Shown here: positions 32,463 to 40,347 of the stretch, in pieces
Layout of the letters: the number at the start of each line of letters is the position of its first letter
Position numbering within the stretch: the stretch's first letter is position 1
NCBI RefSeq assembly: GCF_001898805.1
Contig: NZ_MKVJ01000003.1
Span: forward strand, 18,508-82,507
DNA from: Leifsonia sp. 71-9
GTDB taxonomy: Bacteria > Actinomycetota > Actinomycetes > Actinomycetales > Microbacteriaceae
Direction: 5' to 3'
Length of the DNA: 64,000 nt
The notes under the pieces: generated by a model
The model's input: only the letters and a program-made list of their open reading frames with translations
The model's database searches: none
What the model was told of the DNA's origin: nothing
Made by a program: the position numbers and the translations under genes

Positions 32463-33835
32463 CGGTGCGTCTCCTCGAGGGCGGTGCGGACGGCCTCGGT
32501 CAGGTCGTCGATGTCGGTCCGGGTGTTCTGCTCCGTCACGCAGACGAGCAGGCGGGTGTCGTCGAGCGCGAGTCCGGGCTCGAAGCCGCGGGCGCGCAGG
32601 GCGGCGACGAGCGCCGGTGCGGTGAGGGAGGCGTCGTTCAGGTCGAGCACGAACTCGCGCAGGTGCACGGCTCCGTCCGCATCCCGCACGCCGGGCAGCG
32701 CGGTCAGCGCGCGGCGGGCGTACGCCGTGCGGGCGAGGAGGGTCTCGCCCAGCTCGGCCATGCCCTGCGGTCCCATCAGCGAGAGGTACACACCGGCGGC
32801 GATGCCCCAGAGTGCGGCGGCTGTGCCGACCCACTCCTTCCCCTCCTCGCGCAGCGCGAACGAGGTGCGGTCGTACGCGACGTCGCCGAAGCCGTACTCG
32901 CCGGGCACGTCGGTGGAGGCCAGGCCGAACAGGCGCGACGGCATCTCCATCACCAGGCGCGGGTCGTCGGCGACGGCGATGAAGCCGGCGTGCGCTCCGC
33001 CGTACCAGGGGTGCAGGCCGAGCGACTGGATGTCGCCGTGCAGGATGTCGGCGCCCGCGTCGGCGGGGGAGGCCAGCACGCCGAGCCCGATCGGGTCGGT
33101 GCCCGCGACGAGCAGGGCTCCCGCGGCGTGCGCGGCGTCGGCCAGCTCGGCGATCGCGGTCTCGAGTGCGCCGTGGAAGCTGGGGGTCTCGATCCACACG
33201 GCCGCGGTGTCCGGGCCGATGAGCGCGCTCGCGGCGGCCACGTCGGCGACGCCGTCCACGGTCGGCACGACGACGAGGTCGGCGATCGGACGCACGTAGT
33301 CGCGCACCTTGCTGAGCTTGTCGGGGTGGGCGTCGCTGACGAGCAGGATGCCGCGGCGGCCGGTGATGCGGGTCGCCATGGCCAGGGCGGTCGCGGCGGC
33401 CTGGTAACCGTCGTAGGTGGGCACGTTCACGACATCGGTGTTCAGCAGCTCGCCCATCAGCGACTGGTACTCGAACAGCGCCTGGAAGCGGCCGTGATCC
33501 TCGTACGGCTCGCCCGCGTAGGCGGTCAGGAACTCGCTGCGGTTGATCACCTCGTCGACGACGGCCGGCACCGCGTGGTTGTACGTGCCGGCGCCGAGGA
33601 ACAGACGGCCCGGCTCGACCGCGCGGTTGCGGCGCAGCAGCCCGCTCACGTGGCGGGCCAGATCCTGCTCCGCGATCAGCGGCTCCGGGAGGTCGAGGTC
33701 GCGGCCGAGCCGCAGGTCGGCCGGGACGTCCGCGTAGAACTCGTCGACGCTCGCCGCTCCGACGGCGTCGAGCATCGCCTGACGCGACGCGGGCGCCGTG
33801 TTCGGCACGTACGGATGGACGAAGGGGTGGGTCAT
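32459..33835 (-). CDS. gcvPA: Glycine dehydrogenase (decarboxylating) subunit 1-like, GcvPA
   Basis: The 458-residue product matches GcvPA: FVHPYVPNTAP at the N-terminus, FLGAGTYNHAVPAVVDEVI near 75, TPYQAE-equivalent FLTAYAGEPYEDHGRFQALFEYQ and a C-terminal LVCVTEQNTRTDIDDL. In the first motifs Ala replaces usual Pro/Gln, a divergence from canonical glycine-cleavage GcvPA. It forms the heterotetramer with GcvPB. It overlaps the GH42 gene and gcvPB by four bases each. Its place in a sugar regulon suggests a substrate related to, but perhaps not, glycine. Confidence 0.88.
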   Translation of the reverse strand: MTHPFVHPYVPNTAPASRQAMLDAVGAASVDEFYADVPADLRLGRDLDLPEPLIAEQDLARHVSGLLRRNRAVEPGRLFLGAGTYNHAVPAVVDEVINRSEFLTAYAGEPYEDHGRFQALFEYQSLMGELLNTDVVNVPTYDGYQAAATALAMATRITGRRGILLVSDAHPDKLSKVRDYVRPIADLVVVPTVDGVADVAAASALIGPDTAAVWIETPSFHGALETAIAELADAAHAAGALLVAGTDPIGLGVLASPADAGADILHGDIQSLGLHPWYGGAHAGFIAVADDPRLVMEMPSRLFGLASTDVPGEYGFGDVAYDRTSFALREEGKEWVGTAAALWGIAAGVYLSLMGPQGMAELGETLLARTAYARRALTALPGVRDADGAVHLREFVLDLNDASLTAPALVAALRARGFEPGLALDDTRLLVCVTEQNTRTDIDDLTEAVRTALEETHR

Positions 33836-35880
33836 GCTGGCCTCTCAGTGTTCGCAGGGCGGTTCGCGGGATGCGCGACCACGGCGACGCCGAACGCGTC
33901 GAGCGGCAGTCCGGCCCCGGCGTACACGCCGGTGAGCAGGTCGGTGCCGCCCGGGATGCGCGGCGCGGTCCGCGCCTCCCGGCCGTGGTTGAGCACGAAG
34001 GTGTAGTCGGTGGTCCCGTCGGTGCGGGTGACGATCTCGAGCGCGGTGTCGGGCTCGCGGGTGGCGACGTCGGCGGCCGCGAAGACCGCGGAGAGCACGG
34101 CGCGCATCCCCTGTTCGTCGAGGCCGGCGGCGAGGTACCAGGCGGCACCGGTGCCGTGCGTGCGGCGGGTGAGCGCGGGGAGGCCGGCCAGGTCGCCGTC
34201 GGCGAAGCGCGCGAGCACCTCGGTGCCGTCGGCCGGCTCGATCCACTCGCCCCACACGCGGGTCGAGTGCACGCGGCCGCCGAGCTCGACGGTGCGCTGG
34301 CCGCCGTCGGGCAGCGGCCACCACTCGTCCACCTCGACGCCCAGGAGGTCGCGCAGCGGGCCGGGCGCGCCGCCCTCGTGCACCTGCTCGCGGTGGTCGA
34401 CGACGCCGGAGAACGGTCCGACGACGAGCTGACCGCCGGCCGCGACGAACGCGCTCAGCGCCTCCGCCTGCTCCGCCGTGGCCGCGTAGAGATTGGGGAC
34501 GAGCAGCACTCGGTGGTCGCCGAACGGGCCTGCGGCGCGGGCGACATCCACCGGCTGCCCCAGGGCGAAGGCGGCCGCGTGCCAGGCGCGCGCCTCCGTC
34601 AGCCAGTCCAGGCGCTGCGACGGCATCGACTCGGTCTGCGTGACGCCCCACCAGGAGTCCCAATCGGCCACGAGCGCGACCTCGGCACGAACGCGGGTGC
34701 CGCGCACCGGCTCCAGCAGCCGCAGCTCGGCGCCGAGCGCCTTCGTCTCGCGGAAGGTGCGGCTGCGCTCGCCGCGGTGGCCGAGCATCGCCGAGTGGAA
34801 CTTCTCCGGGCCGAACTTCGCCTGCCGCCACTGGAAGAACATCACGCCGTCCGACCCGTGCGCGACGGCCTGCAGGCTGCCGAGCCGCATCTGGCCGGGC
34901 GCCTTGGGCACGTTGACGTCGCGCCAGCTGACCGCGCTCGGCGCCTGCTCCAGGAGCAGCCAGGGGCGGCCCTCCTTGAGACTGCGCATCAGCCCGTAGT
35001 TGAGCGCGGCGCCGACGTGGGCGCGGGGGTCGGCAGGGTCCGGGTACGCGTCGTCGGTCACGAAGTCCTCGGCGTCCGCGAAGCGCCAGTAGTCCAGCTC
35101 GCGGAAGAGGCTCATGAAGTTGGTGGTGACGGCGATCTCGGGCGTGACCTCCCGCAGCACGTCGACCTCGGACTGGAACAGCTCCAGGAGGGCGTCCGAC
35201 GAGAACCGCTCGAAGTCCACGACCTCGGCCGGGTTGATCGGGCCGGTGGCCGTGCGCGGCGGCTCGATCTGGTCGAAGCTCAGGTAGTTCTGACCCCAGC
35301 AGCTCGTGCCCCAGGCCTCGTTGAGCCCCGCGATACTGCCGTAGCGGGCCTCCAGCCAACGGCGGAAGTGCCGCGCCGACTCCGGGCACCAGCACCGCGC
35401 CACGTGGTCGCCGTACTCGTTCGAGACGTGCCAGAGCGCGAGCGCGGGATGCTCGCCGTACCGCTCCGCGAGGGCGCGCGTCAGCCGCAGCGCCGCCTCC
35501 CGGAACACCGGCGAGCTCGGGCAGTACGACTGCCGCGAGCCGAACTCGAGGCGCACGCCGTCGGAGTTCCAGGGCAGCACCTCGGGATGCTCGCGCACCA
35601 GCCAGGCCGGTGGTGTGGCGGTCGCCGTGGCGAGGTCGATCTTGATCCCGTGCTGCCAGAGCAGGTCGATCACGCGGTCGAGGCCCGCGAAGTCCCAGAC
35701 GCCCGGCTCCGGCTCCAGCAGCGGCCAGGAGAAGACCGGGAGGGTGACCAGGTTGACCCCGGCCTCCACCATCAGGCGGGCGTCCTCGGCCCAGACCTCT
35801 TCCGGCCACTGGTCGGGGTTGTAGTCGCCGCCGTAGGCGAGCGCGTCGAGCCGGATGCTCCGGGGCGCGGGGATCGTCAT
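33832..35880 (-). CDS. Beta-galactosidase, glycoside hydrolase family 42
   Basis: The 682-residue cytoplasmic enzyme has the GH42 (beta/alpha)8 domain (GGDYNPDQWPEEVW at about 17-30), acid/base Glu155 in HVSNEYGD, nucleophile Glu311 in LLLEQAPS and a Cys cluster (RCWCPES) like the family's zinc site. A trimerisation domain (about 390-600) and a C-terminal beta domain follow. It hydrolyses beta-galactosides, possibly short oligosaccharides taken up by the nearby ABC importer. It heads the five-gene operon behind the operator at 35959, with GAAGGAG before ATG 35880. Confidence 0.93.
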   Translation of the reverse strand: MTIPAPRSIRLDALAYGGDYNPDQWPEEVWAEDARLMVEAGVNLVTLPVFSWPLLEPEPGVWDFAGLDRVIDLLWQHGIKIDLATATATPPAWLVREHPEVLPWNSDGVRLEFGSRQSYCPSSPVFREAALRLTRALAERYGEHPALALWHVSNEYGDHVARCWCPESARHFRRWLEARYGSIAGLNEAWGTSCWGQNYLSFDQIEPPRTATGPINPAEVVDFERFSSDALLELFQSEVDVLREVTPEIAVTTNFMSLFRELDYWRFADAEDFVTDDAYPDPADPRAHVGAALNYGLMRSLKEGRPWLLLEQAPSAVSWRDVNVPKAPGQMRLGSLQAVAHGSDGVMFFQWRQAKFGPEKFHSAMLGHRGERSRTFRETKALGAELRLLEPVRGTRVRAEVALVADWDSWWGVTQTESMPSQRLDWLTEARAWHAAAFALGQPVDVARAAGPFGDHRVLLVPNLYAATAEQAEALSAFVAAGGQLVVGPFSGVVDHREQVHEGGAPGPLRDLLGVEVDEWWPLPDGGQRTVELGGRVHSTRVWGEWIEPADGTEVLARFADGDLAGLPALTRRTHGTGAAWYLAAGLDEQGMRAVLSAVFAAADVATREPDTALEIVTRTDGTTDYTFVLNHGREARTAPRIPGGTDLLTGVYAGAGLPLDAFGVAVVAHPANRPANTERPA

Positions 35881-35958
35881 CGGTCTCCTTCAACGGTGTC
35901 GTGCGGTTCGTGCGGGGGTCCAGCCGACGTGACGAGCCTTGTGCCGCCATCGTGTCGA

Positions 35959-35977
35959 CTGTATTCTGTATACAGTA
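35959..35977. promoter_or_regulatory. GntR-type operator between GH42 operon and gntR
   Basis: CTGTATTCTGTATACAGTA contains the 10-bp palindrome CTGTATACAG. The identical 19-mer lies upstream of the ABC binding-protein gene (41681-41699). It stands between divergent genes and can serve both. FadR-subfamily regulators bind short palindromes of this sort. Confidence 0.8.
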
Positions 35978-36047
35978 ACGCTAGAGCGATCGCCACGACG
36001 GGTCAACCCCTAAGCTGGCGACCACGAGTCCGGCCGGGAGGGGTCAC

Positions 36048-36707
36048 ATGGCGATCGAACGCAAGAACCTGCGTTCCCAGGTGCGCGAGGAGCTCATCGC
36101 GCGCATGCGCGCGGGGGACGTTCGCCCGGGGGAGAGCATCAACGAGGTCCAGCTCGCCGCCGAGCTCGGCGTCAGCCGCACGCCGCTGCGGGAGGCTCTG
36201 ATCGCCCTCGAGAGCGAGGGCCAGATCGAGAGCGAGAACGGCAAGGGCTTCCGGTTCGTTCCGCTCAGCGCGCGCGAGTTCGAGGAGCTCTGCCCCATCA
36301 TCGTGACCCTGGAAGGCCTCGCCCTCGACCTCTCGCCGCTCGACGAGCTCGCCGCCCTCGGCGCCCGTCTCGGCGGCCTCGCCGCCGACTTCTCGGACGA
36401 CGTCGCCCAGCACGCCGTCGTCAACCGCAAGGACGACGAGTGGCACAACCTCATGCTGAGCGCCTGCACCAACCGCAAGCTCCTGGAGCAGATCGCGCAG
36501 GTGCGCAGCGCCATCCACCGCTACGAGTCCCTGCTCGTCGGCGGGGAGGTGCTCGTCGAGCGCTCCGCCGCGGAGCACGCGATCATCGCCCAGCACCTCG
36601 TCGAGCGCGACGTTCCCGCCGCCAAGGCCGCCCTCGCCGAGAACTGGACCAACGGCATGCGCCGCCTCCTCGCCGACGCCGGCATCAAGTGGGAACGCCT
36701 GGCCTGA
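36048..36707 (+). CDS. GntR-family regulator, FadR subfamily (FCD domain)
   Basis: The 219-residue protein has a GntR winged helix-turn-helix (LRSQVREELIARMRAGDVRPGE; ELGVSRTPLREALIALESEG, about 8-55) and an all-helical FCD ligand domain (about 80-212) with metal-binding-type Asp/His residues (DDEWHNLML; RSAIHRYESLL; AEHAIIAQHLVERD). It probably represses the GH42 operon, itself and the ABC importer operon via the shared operator. GGGAGGGG precedes the ATG, and TAAGCT at 36011 may be its -10 element. Confidence 0.9.
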   Translation: MAIERKNLRSQVREELIARMRAGDVRPGESINEVQLAAELGVSRTPLREALIALESEGQIESENGKGFRFVPLSAREFEELCPIIVTLEGLALDLSPLDELAALGARLGGLAADFSDDVAQHAVVNRKDDEWHNLMLSACTNRKLLEQIAQVRSAIHRYESLLVGGEVLVERSAAEHAIIAQHLVERDVPAAKAALAENWTNGMRRLLADAGIKWERLA

Positions 36708-36743
36708 CCCCCGGCTTCCGCGCTCACCCCCGCCCGCGTGGCC

Positions 36744-36811
36744 GCGAACGGTCGCGACACGCCCTTTCCCGTGCCGTCTTCGGCCGAAAAAGGGCGTGTT
36801 GCGTCGTCTCA
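36744..36811. terminator. Palindrome between convergent gntR and glycosidase gene (family B)
   Basis: GTCGCGACACGCCCTTT pairs with AAAGGGCGTGTTGCG across a loop. Its reverse complement is related to the element at 28811. The glycosidase stop codon (36809-36811) lies at its right edge. The A/T runs flanking the inner stem would allow termination on both strands. Confidence 0.6.
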
Positions 36812-38485
36812 CGCGCCGGAGACCTGCACGGCCAGGTCGATGAACAGCGCCGCGGACCAGCCGAAGGCGGTCGTCGCGGTGCGCGCCTTCTCGCCCGTCG
36901 CCGGGTTGAAGTACTCGTGGGGGCCCCCGCCGTGCTGCACGAGCCGCAGGGTCTGCTCGATCAGCGCGCGTGATCGGTCGGCGTGGCCGGAGACCGCCAG
37001 CCCCTCCGCGAGCAGCGCGTTGACGTTGACCCACACCGGGCCGCGCCACATCCGCTCGTCCGAGTAGTCCGGATCCCGTCGCGCCACGGTGGGCACGATC
37101 CAGGTCGTCGCGAACCGCTCGGGGTCGTCGAGGGCGGCGAGGATGCCGGCGACGTAGCGCCCGGGCAGCCGGCCGGTGAGCAGTGGCAGGAGGGAGACGA
37201 CGGCCTCCGCCTCGACCGGCGCCCCCGCGCCCGAGGAGCGGAAGAACCCGGCGGACTCGTCCCACATCCCCTCCAGCAGCTCGAGCGTGCGGGAGGCGCG
37301 CGCGGCGAAACGCTCGGCGACCGCCGCGTCGCCCACGCTCCGGGCTCGCGCCGCGAGCAGGTCGTCCTGCAGGATCAGGTAGGCCGCGAGGTCGGGGGAG
37401 GCCACCGGCAGCTCGGCGTCGAAGACCGGGCTGTCGTCGAGGCCGGACGAGTAGGGGTGGCCGTACTCGGGCATCCCGTCGCCGTCGAGGTCGGAGTGCG
37501 CGAACCACCACTCCTGGCTGCGCGCGACCGTCGCCCAGGCGGCGTCGAACCAGGCGGGATCGTCGACGAGCCCCTCCAGGCGGCGCAGCGCCCATGCGGC
37601 GAGCGGCGGCTTCGTGAGCGGGATGGGCGCGGACGGGTCGGCGATGGCCGAGCCGGCGCGGCGCAGGTTGTCCCGGTCGCCCGGCGGGAGGTCGTCGCTG
37701 GAGGCCAGCACGCCCTCGTCGTGCACCACATCCGGCAGCTGGCCGTCCGCGGTGGGGAAGGCGAAGGCGAGCTCCAGCTGCTCGCGGGCGAGCTCCGGGT
37801 CGCCGTGACGGAGGCCGGAGGCGATGAAGTACGCATCCCACTGCCAGAGCCCCACATACCCGATCTTGGAGGGCACGACCGCCCGCGCCCCGCGGCCGGG
37901 CAGCGACACGATGTTCGCGCCGAGCACCCACCAGCAGAACGCGGTCATCCCAACGAGGTCGTCACGCACCACCGGCGTCCGCGCAAACCACTCCTCCCAC
38001 ACCCGCCCCGTCGCCTCCAGCGCCGCCCTATGCCCGCGAGCACAGGAAAAGTGCTCGATCTCGGCCGTGAACCGAGCACTTTTCCTGTGCTCGGCGGCTG
38101 CGGGGGCGAGGGTGATGCGGATGGGCGACGTGGTGCGGAGGGCGGGGGTGTGGGGCAGGTCGAGTTCGGCGGTCCAGGGCGCCTCGCCGCCGCCGAGGCT
38201 GAGGGCGTCGGGGCCGTCGAAGGTCAGCGTGACGCCCGCCGCGCCGAACTCGATGCGGTCGGGGTGCACGGCGCTGACCGGCGCGACGCGTCCGTCCGGG
38301 CCGAGCACGCGCAGGGTGCGGACCAGGATGCAGTCATCCAGCCGGCGCTCGTACTCGGCCAAACGCACCGTCACCCCCTCGTCGGCCCGCATCACGAGGA
38401 TGCGCGAGCCCGGGAGGGTGAACGGCGCCGACTCCAGGTCGAGGTACGGCGAGACCCGTGCGGCTGCGGCGGCGGCGACGCTCAT
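36809..38485 (-). CDS. Glycoside hydrolase with (alpha/alpha)6 domain, MGH1/GH63-like
   Basis: The 558-residue protein has an N-terminal beta domain (1-165) and an (alpha/alpha)6 toroid. Typical GH63/GH37-like landmarks are SKIGYVGLWQWDAYFIASGLRHG, DGQLPDVVHDEG, SGLDDSPVFD, YSDERMWRGPVWVNVNALL and HEYFNPATGEKA. The closest known activities are glucosidases such as glucosylglycerate or mannosylglycerate hydrolase; the substrate here is not proven. It overlaps the permease gene by four bases and ends the importer operon. A 57-bp perfect-arm palindrome adds 19 codons in frame near residue 137. Confidence 0.82.
   Translation of the reverse strand: MSVAAAAAARVSPYLDLESAPFTLPGSRILVMRADEGVTVRLAEYERRLDDCILVRTLRVLGPDGRVAPVSAVHPDRIEFGAAGVTLTFDGPDALSLGGGEAPWTAELDLPHTPALRTTSPIRITLAPAAAEHRKSARFTAEIEHFSCARGHRAALEATGRVWEEWFARTPVVRDDLVGMTAFCWWVLGANIVSLPGRGARAVVPSKIGYVGLWQWDAYFIASGLRHGDPELAREQLELAFAFPTADGQLPDVVHDEGVLASSDDLPPGDRDNLRRAGSAIADPSAPIPLTKPPLAAWALRRLEGLVDDPAWFDAAWATVARSQEWWFAHSDLDGDGMPEYGHPYSSGLDDSPVFDAELPVASPDLAAYLILQDDLLAARARSVGDAAVAERFAARASRTLELLEGMWDESAGFFRSSGAGAPVEAEAVVSLLPLLTGRLPGRYVAGILAALDDPERFATTWIVPTVARRDPDYSDERMWRGPVWVNVNALLAEGLAVSGHADRSRALIEQTLRLVQHGGGPHEYFNPATGEKARTATTAFGWSAALFIDLAVQVSGA
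38037..38093. repeat. 57-bp palindromic element inserted in frame in a coding region
   Basis: Perfect 21-bp arms (38037-38057 and 38073-38093, left arm starting CGAGCACAGGAAAAG) flank a 15-nt loop. The total length of 57 bp is exactly 19 codons. It encodes EHRKSARFTAEIEHFSCAR, an odd basic/aromatic/Cys segment in an otherwise Ala/Leu/Asp-rich protein, at the junction between the beta domain and the catalytic domain. This is the pattern of protein-coding palindromic elements. Confidence 0.8.
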
Positions 38486-39375
38486 CGCCCGCCCAGCCCC
38501 GACGCGGCCATCGAGTTCAGGATGCGGCGCTGGCCGATCACGAACGCGATCAGCATCGGGATGGTCGCGATGGCCGACGCCGCCATGATCAGCCCGTAGT
38601 TGACCGACCCGTACTGGCCGCGGAAGCTCTGCAGCAGCAGCGGCACCGTGAAGAGGTCCTGCGAGTTGAGGATGACGAGCGGCAGCAGGAAGTTGTTCCA
38701 GGTGCTCAGCGCCACGATGATCGCGAGCGCGCCGAGCCCGGGCTTCAGGTTCGGGAGGATGATGCTCCAGAAGATGCGCCACCGGCCGGCGCCGTCGACG
38801 AGGGCCGCCTCCTCCAGCTCGCGCGGCAGCGACAGCACGAACTGGCGCATGAGGAACACCGCGAACGGGTTCGCGAGCGCGGCGGGCACGATCAGCGCGA
38901 GGTGCGAGTCCACCCACCCCAGCTTCGCCATGAGGAAGTAGAAGGGGATGAGCGTCACCTGCATCGGGATCATCTGCGTCGCCAGGAACAACACGAACAG
39001 CACCTTGCTGCCGCGGAACGGTATGCGCGCGAACGCGTACCCGGCCATCGCGGCGGTGACGAGCGTGCCGGCGACGACGAGCACGGCGATGTAGATCGTG
39101 TTCCAGTACGCCTGCCCGAACGGCACGTCGCTCCACGCGTCCGCGTAGTTCTGCAGGGTGAAGGGGTGCGGCCACACGCTCAGCGGGTCGTTGAGCAGCT
39201 GCGGCAGCGACTTGAACGAGGTGACCAGCATCCAGAGGAAGGGGAACACCATCGCGAGGCCGCCCAGCAGCAGGACGACGTGCAGCAGGGCCTTGCGGGC
39301 GCGGGAGGCCGCACGGCCCGGGTGCGCGGGGGCGGTGCGGGTGGCGGGGTCGGCGGGGGCCGTTGCGGTGGTCAT
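38482..39375 (-). CDS. ABC sugar transporter permease, MalG type
   Basis: The 297-residue protein has six membrane segments and the EAA loop (EAALVDGAGRWRIFWSIILPNLKPG, landmark near 190-210) of CUT1 sugar permeases. It lies between the MalF-type permease and the glycosidase, overlapping both by four bases. The ATPase is not encoded here; CUT1 importers in actinobacteria commonly share an MsiK-type ATPase encoded elsewhere. The N-terminus is a Thr/Ala/Pro-rich cytoplasmic tail. Confidence 0.92.
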   Translation of the reverse strand: MTTATAPADPATRTAPAHPGRAASRARKALLHVVLLLGGLAMVFPFLWMLVTSFKSLPQLLNDPLSVWPHPFTLQNYADAWSDVPFGQAYWNTIYIAVLVVAGTLVTAAMAGYAFARIPFRGSKVLFVLFLATQMIPMQVTLIPFYFLMAKLGWVDSHLALIVPAALANPFAVFLMRQFVLSLPRELEEAALVDGAGRWRIFWSIILPNLKPGLGALAIIVALSTWNNFLLPLVILNSQDLFTVPLLLQSFRGQYGSVNYGLIMAASAIATIPMLIAFVIGQRRILNSMAASGLGGR

Positions 39376-40337
39376 GCGGCATCATCCTCGTAGTGGACGA
39401 ACTTCTTCTGGGCGGCGAACTGGATGCCCGTGATCACGAGGGTGATGACCAGCAGGATGATCGACGCGGCGGAGGCCGGGCCGAACTGGAACTTGCCGAA
39501 GCCCAGATCGTAGATGTGGTAGACGATGGTGCGGGTCGCGTTGTCCGGTCCCGCGTTCGCGGTGAGGATGAACACGGTGTCGAACGTCTGCAGCGAGCTG
39601 ATGAAGGCGATCACCGTCGAGAAGAAGATGATCGGCGACAGCAGTGGCAGCCGCACGCGGAAGAACAGGGTGATCGCCCCGGCGCCGTCGAGCCGCGCGG
39701 CTTCGATCACGGCCGGTGAGATGTTCTGCAGGCCGGCCAGGAAGATGATCACGTTCAGGCCGACCGACGACCAGATGGTCACGATGCAGACGGCGATGAG
39801 CGCGAGGTGCGGGTCGCCCAGCCAGTCCGGCGGGGCGATGTGGAACACGTTCGCGATGAATCCGCTCAGCACGCCGTCCTTGCGGAACAGCTGCTGCCAG
39901 ATCATCGCCACGGCGACCGACGAGGTGACGACGGGCGCGAAGAAGAGGATGAGATAGAGCGTGCGCGTCTTCAGCTTCTCCAGCGCGACCGCCAGCACCA
40001 CGGCCAGGGCGAGGCCGATCGGCACGGTGATGAGGGCGATGAGGAGGGTGTTGACGATCGACCGGCCGAAGAGCGGGTCGCTCAGCTCGGTGCGGAAGTT
40101 GTCGAAGCCGACCCAGCTGAGATCGTTGAGGCCGTCCCACTGCGCGAACGCCAGCACGAGGCTCGCGATGAACGGCACGACCACGAACAGGGCCATCCCG
40201 AGCAGCTGCGGGCCCACGAACACGTAGCCCCACCGGCGGTCGCGACGCCGCCAGGCGGACTCCTTGCGGAGCCCGCCCGGCGTCGCGGGAGGGGTCTCGG
40301 CCTCGGGGGCGACCAGTGCTTCCCTGACTGCGCTCAC
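39372..40337 (-). CDS. ABC sugar transporter permease, MalF type
   Basis: The 321-residue protein has six membrane helices, a first periplasmic loop, and the EAA motif (EAARLDGAGAITLFFRVRLPLL). It is the second CUT1 permease subunit and pairs with the downstream MalG-type subunit. A charged N-terminus of about 35 residues precedes the first helix. It follows the binding-protein gene by 10 bp. Confidence 0.92.
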   Translation of the reverse strand: MSAVREALVAPEAETPPATPGGLRKESAWRRRDRRWGYVFVGPQLLGMALFVVVPFIASLVLAFAQWDGLNDLSWVGFDNFRTELSDPLFGRSIVNTLLIALITVPIGLALAVVLAVALEKLKTRTLYLILFFAPVVTSSVAVAMIWQQLFRKDGVLSGFIANVFHIAPPDWLGDPHLALIAVCIVTIWSSVGLNVIIFLAGLQNISPAVIEAARLDGAGAITLFFRVRLPLLSPIIFFSTVIAFISSLQTFDTVFILTANAGPDNATRTIVYHIYDLGFGKFQFGPASAASIILLVITLVITGIQFAAQKKFVHYEDDAA

Positions 40338-40347
40338 GCTCGATGCC

